Positions 16,389-25,283 of a stretch of DNA of 53,556 nucleotides are shown one piece after another. Each line of letters opens with the position of its first letter. Within the stretch, counting starts at the first letter, position 1. Source of the stretch: Planctomycetaceae bacterium (GTDB lineage: Bacteria > Planctomycetota > SZUA-567); the NCBI GenBank assembly GCA_021205245.1, contig JAJPXZ010000145.1, forward strand, positions 4,257-57,812. Reading direction: 5' to 3'. Position numbers and translations under genes: made by a program. The notes below the pieces were generated by a model. That model was not told where the DNA came from. It saw only the letters and a list, made by a program, of their open reading frames with translations, and did no database searches.

Positions 16389-17900
16389 CTACAAAAACTG
16401 CTCGTAGGTGCCGGATTTGTGCAATGCGTCGTAGAGGCACTTGCGCCGCTTCGCCATGTGCAGGTAACACGCGGCATCGTCGGCGACGGGTTGAATGGTT
16501 TTGAACTGGCGGCAGCACATCGCGTCGAAGGCGGCGTGGAGGTCGGGGTGGACGCCGAGGCCGGGCGCGGCCACCATGCACGCGCCGAGGCTCGACGCTT
16601 CCGCGTTTTCGTACCGGATTACCTCCTTGTTGTAGGCGCTAGCCTGGATTTGACAGAACAGATCCGACCGCACCATGCCGCCGGCTACACTGACTTCGGT
16701 GATGTCGTTCGTGAGCGATTGGATGAGCTGGAGGTTGTCGCGGATTTCCATCGCGATGCCGTCCAGGATGGAACGAATCATGTCGGCCCGTTTTGCGCCG
16801 AGGGATAAATTGAAGAAGAGGCCCTTGGCGGCGGGATTCCAGTTTGGCGCCATGCTGCCTTCGAAATGCGGCAGCATAATGACGCCGTTCGCGCCGGCCG
16901 GCGAACAGGCGGCTTCGTCGGTCATGAGGGCGTAGGCGTTTTCCTTGCCGTGCAGGTCGACGCAGAACTGTTCCTTGAACCAGCGGAAAATCGCGCCGGT
17001 ATTGAATATGCCCGCCTCCATCATCCATTTGCCCGCCATCGCCGACGCCTGGCAAAGGACGCGGCATTCGGGTTCGAACGCGGGCTTGTCGGCGTAGGAG
17101 AGGACGAACGAGCCGGTGCCGGTGTTGGCTTCCGCCACGCCGGGCCGGACGACGCCAAGCGCCATGGCGGCGCATTGCTGATCGCCGCCGGAGATGACCA
17201 CCGGCAACCCTTCCGGCAAACCGGTGGCAACGGCGACAGGCGCGCGCAAGCCGCCGGCGACGCTGCCCGGCGCGACCAGTTCGCACAAGCGGCTTTCATC
17301 GATGCCGGCGATGGCGAGGAGGTCGCGGCCCCACGTGAATGACGCCAGGTCCATCAGCATGGTCCGGCTGCCCTGGGTCCAGTCGGTCTTGTACTCGCCG
17401 GTCAGGTAATGGATGACAAAGTCCTGGACGCCAAGGAAACGGGCGGCGGTCTCGAAAATCTCGGGCTGATTTTTCCGCAGCCAGCGTAACTTGGTCAGGA
17501 CAAAAATGGGATTCACCCTGAGGCCGGTTTTGCGGTAGAGCGTTTCCAAACCGTGCTCGGCGACGAGCTCGTCGCATTCGGCGATGTTGCGTTTGTCTTG
17601 CCACATGATGGCGGGGCGGAGCGGCCGGTGGTCGCGGTCCATTGGGATAAGGGACGAGCGCTGCGACGTGACGGCGATGCCTTCGGCCATAAAGCCGTGG
17701 TGACGCATATAGGATGCCGCCTCGCACAAGACCCGCTCGGCCGCCGCCGACCAGCTCCCGGCGTCCTGCTCGACATGGCGCGGCTGGGGGTAGCTCGAAT
17801 GGTATTCGTGGCCAAAGGTAAACAGGTCGCGGCCTTCGGCATCGTAAATCACCGCTCGGGTGCTGGAGGTGCCGACGTCCAAGGCGAGTATGGTTTTCAT
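16389..17900 (-). CDS. FGGY-family carbohydrate kinase
   Basis: Cytoplasmic sugar or sugar-acid kinase of 503 residues. The phosphate loop is LDVGTSSTRAVIYD (from residue 6). Further FGGY features are VTSQRSSLIPMD, MWQDKRN, ISGGDQQCAAMALGV, GTGSFVLS, the VAGGMVRSDLFCQI motif and EASSLGACMVA. Substrate cannot be read from sequence; a GntP permease immediately upstream suggests gluconate or a related acid, and a hydroxyacid dehydrogenase and aldolase in the cluster suggest further catabolism. ATG 17900 has GGGAGGAG nine bases upstream. It is not LsrK, whose specific motifs are absent. Confidence 0.85.
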   Translation of the reverse strand: MKTILALDVGTSSTRAVIYDAEGRDLFTFGHEYHSSYPQPRHVEQDAGSWSAAAERVLCEAASYMRHHGFMAEGIAVTSQRSSLIPMDRDHRPLRPAIMWQDKRNIAECDELVAEHGLETLYRKTGLRVNPIFVLTKLRWLRKNQPEIFETAARFLGVQDFVIHYLTGEYKTDWTQGSRTMLMDLASFTWGRDLLAIAGIDESRLCELVAPGSVAGGLRAPVAVATGLPEGLPVVISGGDQQCAAMALGVVRPGVAEANTGTGSFVLSYADKPAFEPECRVLCQASAMAGKWMMEAGIFNTGAIFRWFKEQFCVDLHGKENAYALMTDEAACSPAGANGVIMLPHFEGSMAPNWNPAAKGLFFNLSLGAKRADMIRSILDGIAMEIRDNLQLIQSLTNDITEVSVAGGMVRSDLFCQIQASAYNKEVIRYENAEASSLGACMVAAPGLGVHPDLHAAFDAMCCRQFKTIQPVADDAACYLHMAKRRKCLYDALHKSGTYEQFL

Positions 17901-17962
17901 GCGACAAAACTCCTCCCGGCGAAGACGCGTTCGCATTGCCGGTTCGTAAGCTAAAAGGCGGC

Positions 17963-17990
17963 CGCGGGGTCCGGTTGACGAGACCCCGCG
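17963..17990. other. Intercistronic stem-loop between gntP and the kinase
   Basis: CGCGGGGTC-N10-GACCCCGCG, a 9-bp stem in the 108 bases between gntP and the kinase. It has no T tract, so mRNA stabilisation or processing is more likely than termination. Confidence 0.55.
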
Positions 17991-18008
17991 ACCAGGAAGG
18001 CCTGTGCC

Positions 18009-19391
18009 TTACCCTGGCATCAGACCGGGCAAAACGCCGGAGAGGAAGTTGAGAATCAGCAGGCACACGACCACGGTCACGCCGGTTATGGTACCGGCGA
18101 CAGTCCAGGCCATGACGGTCTGCTTGACCGAGAAGCCGCTGAAACGGTTGACGACCCAGAAGCCGGAGTCGTTGGGGAGGGACAAGCCGATGCCGCCGGC
18201 GCAGATGCCGAGCGCGACCAGGACGGGCGAGACCGTGCCCATGCCGGCGACGATGGGGGCGAGGATGCCGGCCGTCGTAATGAGGGCCACGGTGGCGGAG
18301 CCGGTACAGGCGCGCAGCACCTGGGAAATGAACCAGCCGATGACGATGACGGCGGCGGCGGCGTTGGTGCTGGTCCAGCCGCTCATGGATTCGACCAGCA
18401 CGGTGCCGATGCCGGTGGCGTTGATGACCGCCGCCAGCGAACCGCCCGCGCCGGTGATGATGAAGATGGAACCGGCTTGCTCGCCGCAGGTGGTGATGAC
18501 TTCGCCGAAGGGACGGTGAATGTAGCGGCGCAGGAAGGCGAAGGCGACCAGCACGCCGATAAGGAGGGCGATGTTCTTGTCGCCGATGAACTTGAAGAAG
18601 TTGGTCATTTCGGGCGACAGGGTGGTGACGGCAGGCACGACCGTGCCCAGCAGGATGATGGCGATGGGCAGGAAAATCAGGAAGATGCCGAGACCGCCGG
18701 ACGGACGCGGCCCGCTTGCGGCGGCGGCGTCAACAGCGCGTTCTTCTTCCGTTTCGGTATAGACGTCCGTGTTACCGGCCATCTTGCCAAGCTGTTTTGC
18801 ATAGAGGACGCCGCCGACATACGCGCCGATGAGGGAGACGATAATGCCGTAGAGGATCATCCAGCCGATGTTGGTGCCGAGGGTATCGGCGACGGCGAGC
18901 GGACCCGGCGTCGGGATGACCATGCAGTGGGTGGCGATAAGGCCGACGCCGAGGGCGCAGACGAGGGAAATGTAGGGTATCTTCCCTTTTCGGGAGAGCT
19001 GTTTAATCAGGTTGATGAGGATGACGAAGGCGGCGTCGAAGAACACGGGAATGGAGACGATGAGGCCGGTGATGTTGGTGGCGAGGACGGCGTTTTTGTC
19101 GCCGGTGATGCGGAGCATGGTCAGGGCGATATTTTCCATCGCGCCCGATTCGTGCAAGAGCTGGCCAAGGATGACGCCAAGGACGATGATAATGCCGATA
19201 CCGCCCATGGTGTTGCCAAAGCCCCGGGCAATGGCGGCGCCGATGTCAGGCAACGGCAGCCCGACAATAAGACCCATGATCAACGCGCCGATGAGCAGGG
19301 ACATAAACGGATGCATCTTGTATTTGATGATGGTCCCCATGACAAACCCGAGGGAGACCACAAATGCCAAGAGCAGAAGAGACAATGACAT
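18009..19391 (-). CDS. gntP: GntP-family gluconate/sugar-acid permease
   Basis: Inner-membrane transporter of 460 residues with about a dozen hydrophobic helices. GntP family landmarks include GFGNTMGGIGIIIVLGVILGQLLHESGA, IPVFFDAAFVILINLI, HCMVIPTPGPLAVADTLG and the C-terminal GLSLPNDSGFWVVNRFSGFS. The family imports gluconate, fructuronate, glycerate and similar acids with protons. A central hydrophilic loop (about 208-228) separates the halves. ATG 19391 has GGAGG ten bases upstream. It precedes the FGGY kinase and follows a 317-base gap after the aldolase, so it could have its own promoter. Confidence 0.92.
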   Translation of the reverse strand: MSLSLLLLAFVVSLGFVMGTIIKYKMHPFMSLLIGALIMGLIVGLPLPDIGAAIARGFGNTMGGIGIIIVLGVILGQLLHESGAMENIALTMLRITGDKNAVLATNITGLIVSIPVFFDAAFVILINLIKQLSRKGKIPYISLVCALGVGLIATHCMVIPTPGPLAVADTLGTNIGWMILYGIIVSLIGAYVGGVLYAKQLGKMAGNTDVYTETEEERAVDAAAASGPRPSGGLGIFLIFLPIAIILLGTVVPAVTTLSPEMTNFFKFIGDKNIALLIGVLVAFAFLRRYIHRPFGEVITTCGEQAGSIFIITGAGGSLAAVINATGIGTVLVESMSGWTSTNAAAAVIVIGWFISQVLRACTGSATVALITTAGILAPIVAGMGTVSPVLVALGICAGGIGLSLPNDSGFWVVNRFSGFSVKQTVMAWTVAGTITGVTVVVCLLILNFLSGVLPGLMPG

Positions 19392-19708
19392 GCTTATTCC
19401 TCCTGTCTATTCACGAAATGACTGTACCGCGCCCGATCCGATGCGACTAATCCTCCTCTCCCAAAAGTAGTGCTGAACCCAAATAGCCACGCATACCTGC
19501 CGCGACTCGCAAGAGCCGCGCCGGGTGGCCATGAAATTGTGCCAGACCTACAGCGTCATAGACGCTTTAAAGCAGATCCGGCGTGGTGTTGGAGTGGGGA
19601 GGCGGCAGAAGCGGCCGCACACGGCTGGCTGTGGGAGGCGCATCGCGCCGCGACATCACGCCGGACTGGGTGCGCAGGGGGGTACGGGCCCCCGGGTAGA
19701 GCACGGAG
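19392..19708. other. Intercistronic gap between aldolase and gntP
   Basis: No convincing gene in 317 bases; open frames here have no ribosome site or recognisable protein pattern. GGGGG-N6-CCCCC at 19678-19693 may form a short hairpin just after the aldolase stop. No clear minus-strand promoter is seen. Confidence 0.4.
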
Positions 19709-20551
19709 CTAGCGTGCCATGAAAAACTTCATGTACTTTTCGACAATGTCGCCAACAAAGCCCTGTTGTTTTTCGGCAACGGTGGCGAGGTGGGGCGGCT
19801 TGGCGGCGGCGAGGAGTTCGCGCGTCTTGTCGACGGCATAGGTGGATATTTCGGTGTTGACGTTGATCTTGGCGATGCCTTCGGCAATGCAGGCGCGGAT
19901 CTGGTCTTCGGGGATGCCGGAACCGCCGTGCAGCACCAGGGGAATCCCCAAGGCGGCGTTGATGGATTTCAGGATGTCGACCCTGATGTTCGGCGTGCCT
20001 TTGTAAAGGCCGTGAACCGTGCCGACAGAGACGGCGAGGGCGTCGCATTTTGAACGGGCGACAAATTCCTTTGCCGCATCGGGGCTGGTGTAGACCTCTT
20101 TGTCGTCGACGCTGCCTTCGTGCGATGTCTCTGTCGCGGCAAGGCTGCCCAACTCGGCCTCGACCGAGACGCCGACGGCGTGGGCGACTGCGGTGACCTC
20201 CGCCGTGTTGGCGGCGTTCTGGTCAAACGGGAGGGCTGAGCCGTCGTACATCACCGAGGAAAATCCGGCGCGGATGGCCTGGAAGACGATGGCCTTGTCA
20301 GGACAATGGTCGAGGTGCAAACACACGTCGACGCCGTGTTCGTCGGCCAGGACCGACGCCATCGACGACGCATCGCGGAGCGACATGTTGGAAAGATATT
20401 TGGCGCCAAAGGCGACGATGATGGGCTGGCCCATCCGCTTCGCGGCAAGGATGGCTCCTTTCATCGTCTCGTAGTTATAGACGTTGAAGGAGCCGACCGC
20501 GTAGCCGCCTGTGTAGGCGTCTTGCAGCATGGCATTGAAGTTGCGGAGCAT
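19709..20551 (-). CDS. Class II fructose-bisphosphate aldolase family protein
   Basis: Zn-dependent ketose-bisphosphate aldolase family, 280 residues, cleaving a phosphorylated ketose to dihydroxyacetone phosphate and an aldehyde. Visible motifs are VGSFNVYNYE at the start, CLHLDHCPDK (catalytic Asp and Zn His), EAELGSL, SVGTVHGLYKG (Zn His), LVLHGGSGIPEDQI and KINVNTE. It resembles GatY/KbaY/FbaA members, so tagatose or another bisphosphate is possible. ATG 20551 follows GGGGAGAG. It lies 11 bases after the dehydrogenase gene, clearly in the same operon. Confidence 0.9.
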   Translation of the reverse strand: MLRNFNAMLQDAYTGGYAVGSFNVYNYETMKGAILAAKRMGQPIIVAFGAKYLSNMSLRDASSMASVLADEHGVDVCLHLDHCPDKAIVFQAIRAGFSSVMYDGSALPFDQNAANTAEVTAVAHAVGVSVEAELGSLAATETSHEGSVDDKEVYTSPDAAKEFVARSKCDALAVSVGTVHGLYKGTPNIRVDILKSINAALGIPLVLHGGSGIPEDQIRACIAEGIAKINVNTEISTYAVDKTRELLAAAKPPHLATVAEKQQGFVGDIVEKYMKFFMAR

Positions 20552-20562
20552 GGTCTCTCCCC

Positions 20563-21663
20563 TTACTTGATACCGACTTCGGCCATCCATTTCTTGAACC
20601 CGTCCTGCTCGAGCACGGCGGGGTTCTTGATATAGCGCGGGTCTTCCCCTTTCATGAACTTGGCAATGTCCTCCATGAGGAGGAAGGGGGAATTGGTGAG
20701 CGCGTCGGAGGTGGTGCCGGCGATGTGGGTCGTGAGGGTGACGTTGTCCAGCTTCAGGAACGGGCTGTCGTCCGGGAGCGGTTCGGTGGTGAAGACGTCG
20801 AGGGCCGCGCCCTGAATCTTGCCTTCGCCCAATGCCTTCGCCAATGCGTCCTGATCGACCAGGCCGGCGCGGCCGGTGTTGATGAGGTAGCTGGTGGGTT
20901 TCATCAGATTAATGAGGCGTTCGTTGACCATCTTCTTGTTTTCGTCTGTCAGCCTGGCATGGAGGGAGACAAAGTCGGCGGTCTTGAACAACTCGTCCAG
21001 TTCGATGGGTTCGGCGCCGGCTGCCCGTATCTTGTCAGGGCTGGTATAGGGATCGTAGACGACGACCTTGGCGTCGAAGCCGGAGAGCTTTTTCGCGACC
21101 AGGGATCCGATATAGCCAAAGCCGACCAGACCGATGGTCTTGCCGTTTAGTTCGGGGACGTTGGCGGAGTTGGCGAAGGTCTTGCGCCACTGACCGTTCT
21201 TGATGGCGAAGTGGGCGCGGGCGATGTTGCGGCACTCGGCCAGCATCATGCCGACGGCGAAGTCGGAGACGGCGTGGGCATTGCGGCCCATGACGTTGAA
21301 GACAAGGACGCCGCGCTCGGTGGCTTTTTCCAGGTTGACGTTTTCAAGCCCGGCGCGGCAGACGCCGACGATGCGGAGCTTCGGCATGGCGTCGATGACT
21401 TTGGACGAGACGGGGATGAACAGACCGGCGAGGATGTCGGCGTCTTTGCCGTGTTCGAGGACGAGCGGCTCGGCCGGTTCGATTTCCGGTCCCTGTTTTT
21501 CGACCTCGAGGCGGCGATACTGGAGTTTGTCCCAGCTTGGTTCCCATTCGCCGGAAAAGGCGACGTCGCCGTAGCCGGCCATATACTTCTCCCATGCAGA
21601 GACGAATCCGGGCGACGGAATCATGGCATCGCCAAGCAATAATGCGCGCAACTTTGTACCCAT
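20563..21663 (-). CDS. D-isomer-specific 2-hydroxyacid dehydrogenase
   Basis: NAD-dependent dehydrogenase of 366 residues, related to D-3-phosphoglycerate dehydrogenase. It has an N-terminal lid domain longer than usual (first about 65 residues), the Rossmann motif GLVGFGYIGSLVAKKL, and the catalytic Arg (INTGRAGLVD), Glu (FTTEPLP) and His (THIAGTT). The substrate is presumably a sugar acid or 2-keto acid, since it leads a gluconate-type cluster. ATG 21663 has AGGAGA seven bases upstream; the ATG at 21681 lacks one. First gene of the operon, directly behind a strong promoter with an operator-like palindrome. Confidence 0.88.
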   Translation of the reverse strand: MGTKLRALLLGDAMIPSPGFVSAWEKYMAGYGDVAFSGEWEPSWDKLQYRRLEVEKQGPEIEPAEPLVLEHGKDADILAGLFIPVSSKVIDAMPKLRIVGVCRAGLENVNLEKATERGVLVFNVMGRNAHAVSDFAVGMMLAECRNIARAHFAIKNGQWRKTFANSANVPELNGKTIGLVGFGYIGSLVAKKLSGFDAKVVVYDPYTSPDKIRAAGAEPIELDELFKTADFVSLHARLTDENKKMVNERLINLMKPTSYLINTGRAGLVDQDALAKALGEGKIQGAALDVFTTEPLPDDSPFLKLDNVTLTTHIAGTTSDALTNSPFLLMEDIAKFMKGEDPRYIKNPAVLEQDGFKKWMAEVGIK

Positions 21664-21724
21664 AACGGGTTCTCCTGACATAAGGGCGATGGGAATTGTA
21701 CTACCATGAGATTTAGATGGTGCG

Positions 21725-21735
21725 TAGTATGACTA
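21725..21735. promoter_or_regulatory. FadR-type GntR operator candidate
   Basis: TAGTATGACTA fits the FadR-subfamily consensus TNGTNNNACNA; flanking bases extend it to GTAGT-N3-ACTAC. It overlaps the predicted transcript start (about 21734) of the dehydrogenase operon, a position expected for repression. Confidence 0.5.
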
Positions 21736-21740
21736 CTATT

Positions 21741-21768
21741 ACTATAGCACCTCGTTTCCACTAGTCAA
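21741..21768 (-). promoter_or_regulatory. Sigma70 promoter of the dehydrogenase-aldolase operon
   Basis: On the minus strand: TTGACT (21768-21763), a 16-base spacer and TATAGT (21746-21741) preceded by an extended TGC. Predicted start near 21734, about 70 bases before ATG 21663. Confidence 0.65.
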
Positions 21769-21924
21769 GTTGTCCACCACGCTTTTTCGTAAAATGTACG
21801 GATGTGCGCAAGCGGGAAGTGGTAAATAAACGTTTGGCGGTGGAGGAAAAGTGCACTGTGGTTTTTTCGGCAGCCGTTTTATGGAGCGGGCTATATTTTC
21901 ATCCAAATGCCAGTTAAATCACCT

Positions 21925-22020
21925 GAGTTCGGTGCCATCAGTGTCTCTGGCGTGGACCCCGGCCGAACCGCCCGTCTGCTTCGCTGGTGGAGGTCCGCAC
22001 GCCGGGGTGACGGTGGGGGA
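21925..22020. repeat. Dispersed hairpin-ended repeat, copy 3
   Basis: Same family as at 5350. Leader GAGTTCGGTGCCATCA, core 21952-22011 from GTGGACCCCGGCC to ACGCCGGGGTGAC. A further hairpin CCCCCGCG-TT-CGCGGGGG at 22090-22107 ends with the same GTGACG flank and may be a relative. Confidence 0.85.
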
Positions 22021-22245
22021 GGGTGCGGCGATTGAACTCATTCCGTCGGCGGTAGGTACCACCGTTGCTTTATTGATCGGCCCTCTGGGCCCCCGCGTTC
22101 GCGGGGGTGACGAAGCTTTTGCTGCGAGCGGGGGATAGCGCGACGAGTTCAGTTCACGACCGAACCACCCGTTTTACGCGCGGGATGTTCAGACGCCAGG
22201 ATAACATATGGGGGAAAAGTTGTCAGGCAAGGCGCAGACGTGCCA

Positions 22246-22273
22246 TAAAAAAAAGCCCCGCCGAAGCGGGGCT
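22246..22273 (-). terminator. Rho-independent terminator of clpB
   Basis: On the minus strand AGCCCCG-CTTCGG-CGGGGCT-type stem followed by eight Ts, about 17 bases past the clpB stop codon. Confidence 0.92.
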
Positions 22274-22289
22274 GGGTGAAGTGTGGTGA

Positions 22290-24869
22290 TTATCGCAACA
22301 ACAGCATGCCATCGTGCTCGGTGACGTTGATGGTCGAGCCGTCGTGGTAGACGCCTTCCAGAATCTTTTCAGCAATGGGGTTTTGCAGGCGATTCTGAAT
22401 GACACGCGCCAACGGCCGCGCGCCATAGTCTGGGTCGTAACCTTCTTTCGCGAGGAGGTCGGCCGCCGCCGGGCTGACGTCCAGCTTAAGCTTGCGGCTC
22501 TCCAAAAGGCTCCTGAGCGATCCGAGCTGGATGTCCAGCACCTTGCGGATCTGGTCCTCGCCCAAACGGTGGAAGACGATGACGTCGTCGATACGGTTCA
22601 GGAATTCAGGGCGGAAGTGCTCGCGCAGAATCGCCTGCACCCGGTTCTTGAACGTCGGCGCTTCGATGTCCTGGGCGGCCGCGATCTCCCGCGACCCAAG
22701 GTTCGACGTCAGGATGATGATGGTATTGGTGAAGTCCACTGTCCGGCCCTGGCCGTCTGTCAATCTGCCTTCGTCCAACACCTGCAGAAGCACGTTGAAC
22801 ACGTCGCTGTGGGCTTTTTCGATTTCGTCAAACAGCACCACCGAGTAGGGACGCCGCCGCACCGCTTCGGTCAGATAGCCGCCTTCCTCGTAGCCGACAT
22901 ATCCCGGAGGCGCGCCGATGAGCCGGGCGACAGAGTGCTTTTCCATAAACTCCGACATGTCGATACGCACCATGTTATGCTCGTCGTCGAAAAGGAATTC
23001 CGCCAGCGAGCGGGCGACCTCGGTCTTGCCGACGCCGGTGGGGCCGAGGAAAATAAACGAGCCGATGGGCCGGTTCGGGCGTTGCAACCCGGCGCGGCTG
23101 CGGCGAACCGCGTTGGCGACAGCGGTGAGGGCGCTGTCCTGGCCGACGACGCGCTCGCGCATGCGTTCCTCCATATCGAGGAGCTTACGCATTTCGCTTT
23201 CGAGCATGCGGGAGACCGGGATGCCGGTCCACCGTGAGACGACTTCGGCGATGTCTTCGGGCGTTACCTCTTCCTTCAACAAACCGCCGTCTTTTTGAAT
23301 CGAGGCGAGGTCGGCGTTTTTGCGTTCCAGTTCCTCGGTCATCGCCGGCAAGCGGCCGTAGCGGATTTCGGCGACGACGTCGAGTTGACCGCCGCGTTCG
23401 GCGCGTTCGGCTTCGTTTTTCGCCGCTTCGATATCTTCCTTCAATTTGCGGATAGCGCCGATGGCGTTCTTTTCCGCCTGCCATTCGGCCGTGCGGGCCT
23501 GGAGTTCCTCGTCCAGATTGGCGAGCTGTTTTTTCAACATATCGCGCCGTTCAATAGCCGGTTCGTCCGTGTCCTTGTCCAAGGCCTTGATTTCGATTTC
23601 CACCCGGTTGCGGGTGCGGTTCAAGGTGTCGAGTTCCTCCGGCATCGAATCGATTTCAATACGCAGGCTCGAACACGCTTCGTCCACCAGGTCGATTGCC
23701 TTGTCCGGGAGGAACCGGTCGGCGATGTAACGGTGCGACAGTTCCGCCGCCGCCACCAGCGCCGAGTCCTGGATGCGGACGCCGTGGTGGACTTCGTAGC
23801 GCTCCTTCAGGCCGCGCAGGATGGCGATGGTGGATTCCACCGACGGTTCGCCCACATAGACGGGCTGGAAGCGCCGCGCCAGGGCGGCGTCCTTTTCGAT
23901 ATGTTTGCGGTACTCGTCCAGCGTCGTCGCGCCGACACAGCGGAGTTCGCCTCGGGCGAGGGCGGGCTTCAGCATGTTTGCGGCATCGGCCGCGCCTTCG
24001 GCAGCGCCAGCGCCGACGATGGTGTGGAGTTCGTCAATAAAAAGTATAATCTCGCCGGCCGACTCGGTGATCTCTTTCAGGACAGCCTTGAGTCTGTCCT
24101 CAAATTCGCCCCGGTATTTTGCCCCGGCGATGAGCGCGCCTACGTCCAAGGAGAGGAGGCGGCGGTTTTTCAGGCTTTCCGGAACGTCGCCGGCGATGAT
24201 ACGCCGCGCCAGCCCTTCGACCACCGCTGTTTTGCCGGTGCCGGGCTCGCCGATAAGGACCGGGTTGTTCTTGGTCCGACGGGATAATACCTGCATGACG
24301 CGGCGGATTTCGTCGTCCCGGCCGATGACCGGGTCGAGCTTGCCCAACCGGGCCTGTTCGGTCAGGTCGCGGGTAAAGCGCTTTAGGGACTGGTATTTCT
24401 CCTCCGGGTTCTGGTCGGTGACCCGGTGCGACCCGCGCACGTCCTCGAGGGCCTTGAGGACGGCCTGGTGGGTGACGCCGGCGGTGGACAGGGCGGACCC
24501 GAGGGAACCGGTCGCCTTGTCGGCCATGGCCAGGAGCAGGTGCTCGGTGGAGAGGTATTCATCGTGGAGGCGTTCGGCTTCGGACCAGGCCGCCTCCAGC
24601 ATGGATTTGAGGTCGCGGGACATCATCGAACCCGCGTCAACGCCCGAAACCTGCGGTTTGGTATCGAGGATGGATTCAAGCTTTTCGATAAGCCAAACCG
24701 GATCAGAACCAAGTTTCTTCAGGATGGACGGAGTAATGCCCTCCTCCTGCTCCAGCATGGCGATAAGCAGGTGTTCGGGCCCTACCTCCTGGTTGTGGCG
24801 CTCGGAAGCAATTTTTGCCGCTTTTTCCAATGCCTCCTGCGTTTTAATAGTCAGTTTGTCGACTCGCAT
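22290..24869 (-). CDS. clpB: ATP-dependent disaggregase ClpB
   Basis: Hsp100 chaperone of 859 residues that extracts proteins from aggregates with DnaK. Order: N-domain (about 1-145), first AAA+ module with GEPGTGKT and [13 protein letters not shown], a long coiled-coil middle domain (roughly 405-525) that distinguishes ClpB from ClpA/C, then the second AAA+ module with GPTGVGKTE and [18 protein letters not shown]. Length is normal for ClpB. ATG 24869 follows TGGAGG. It is a single gene with its own terminator; no CIRCE element or clear heat-shock sigma promoter was found upstream. Confidence 0.97.
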   Translation of the reverse strand: MRVDKLTIKTQEALEKAAKIASERHNQEVGPEHLLIAMLEQEEGITPSILKKLGSDPVWLIEKLESILDTKPQVSGVDAGSMMSRDLKSMLEAAWSEAERLHDEYLSTEHLLLAMADKATGSLGSALSTAGVTHQAVLKALEDVRGSHRVTDQNPEEKYQSLKRFTRDLTEQARLGKLDPVIGRDDEIRRVMQVLSRRTKNNPVLIGEPGTGKTAVVEGLARRIIAGDVPESLKNRRLLSLDVGALIAGAKYRGEFEDRLKAVLKEITESAGEIILFIDELHTIVGAGAAEGAADAANMLKPALARGELRCVGATTLDEYRKHIEKDAALARRFQPVYVGEPSVESTIAILRGLKERYEVHHGVRIQDSALVAAAELSHRYIADRFLPDKAIDLVDEACSSLRIEIDSMPEELDTLNRTRNRVEIEIKALDKDTDEPAIERRDMLKKQLANLDEELQARTAEWQAEKNAIGAIRKLKEDIEAAKNEAERAERGGQLDVVAEIRYGRLPAMTEELERKNADLASIQKDGGLLKEEVTPEDIAEVVSRWTGIPVSRMLESEMRKLLDMEERMRERVVGQDSALTAVANAVRRSRAGLQRPNRPIGSFIFLGPTGVGKTEVARSLAEFLFDDEHNMVRIDMSEFMEKHSVARLIGAPPGYVGYEEGGYLTEAVRRRPYSVVLFDEIEKAHSDVFNVLLQVLDEGRLTDGQGRTVDFTNTIIILTSNLGSREIAAAQDIEAPTFKNRVQAILREHFRPEFLNRIDDVIVFHRLGEDQIRKVLDIQLGSLRSLLESRKLKLDVSPAAADLLAKEGYDPDYGARPLARVIQNRLQNPIAEKILEGVYHDGSTINVTEHDGMLLLR

Positions 24870-25283
24870 GGTTTCCTCCAAATACAGGATATATAAAAAT
24901 AAATACGATCTACTTATTAACAAGCAACAGGATTGCCAAATCCGTGGCGATGCTGGCTAATGCGGTCTCCCCGACCCATATATGTTTATGTCACAGTTGG
25001 ATAGACGTAACTCGGCCGCGAGGGGGGTGGGGGGAGTTATTCACGTCATTGTTAACGGAACGGCAGGTTTTACTGATGAACTATGTCATTTTGACATGGT
25101 CTCAACAACCGCTTTTGAGGCAAACCATAGACCCCGAGGGTATGGATAGACTGGGTATCACAAATTTTTTTTGCGAATTGACAAATTGCATTATTGCGGT
25201 ATACTCTTGGCTCTTTGAAGGTTATACGAAATTAGTTGCCACTGGTCAAGCGCCCCGTGCAGGCGTTAGCGCACCTTGATAAT
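24870..25283. promoter_or_regulatory. Divergent control region between clpB and HEAT gene
   Basis: No gene is supported. It contains ATGTCA-TTT-TGACAT, a perfect 15-base palindrome at 25083-25097, a G-rich run near 25021-25037, and a strong plus-strand promoter at 25178. A weak minus-strand TTGCTT-N16-TATTTA may serve clpB. Confidence 0.45.
25178..25205 (+). promoter_or_regulatory. Sigma70 promoter of the HEAT-repeat gene
   Basis: TTGACA (25178-25183), a 16-base spacer and TATACT (25200-25205): close to consensus. Predicted start near 25212. Confidence 0.7.

Larger units (their letters stand above)
21664..22289. other. 626-base intergenic region with promoter, repeats and terminator
   Basis: No gene is supported. 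From left to right it holds the promoter and operator of the dehydrogenase operon (21725-21768), repeat copy 3 (21925-22020), a second hairpin with the same GGGGGTGACG end (22090-22111) and the clpB terminator (22246-22273). Confidence 0.6.

Noticed and set aside
19470-19722. Small genes in the aldolase-gntP gap
   Set aside because: Two overlapping short frames, no ribosome site, no recognisable protein pattern.
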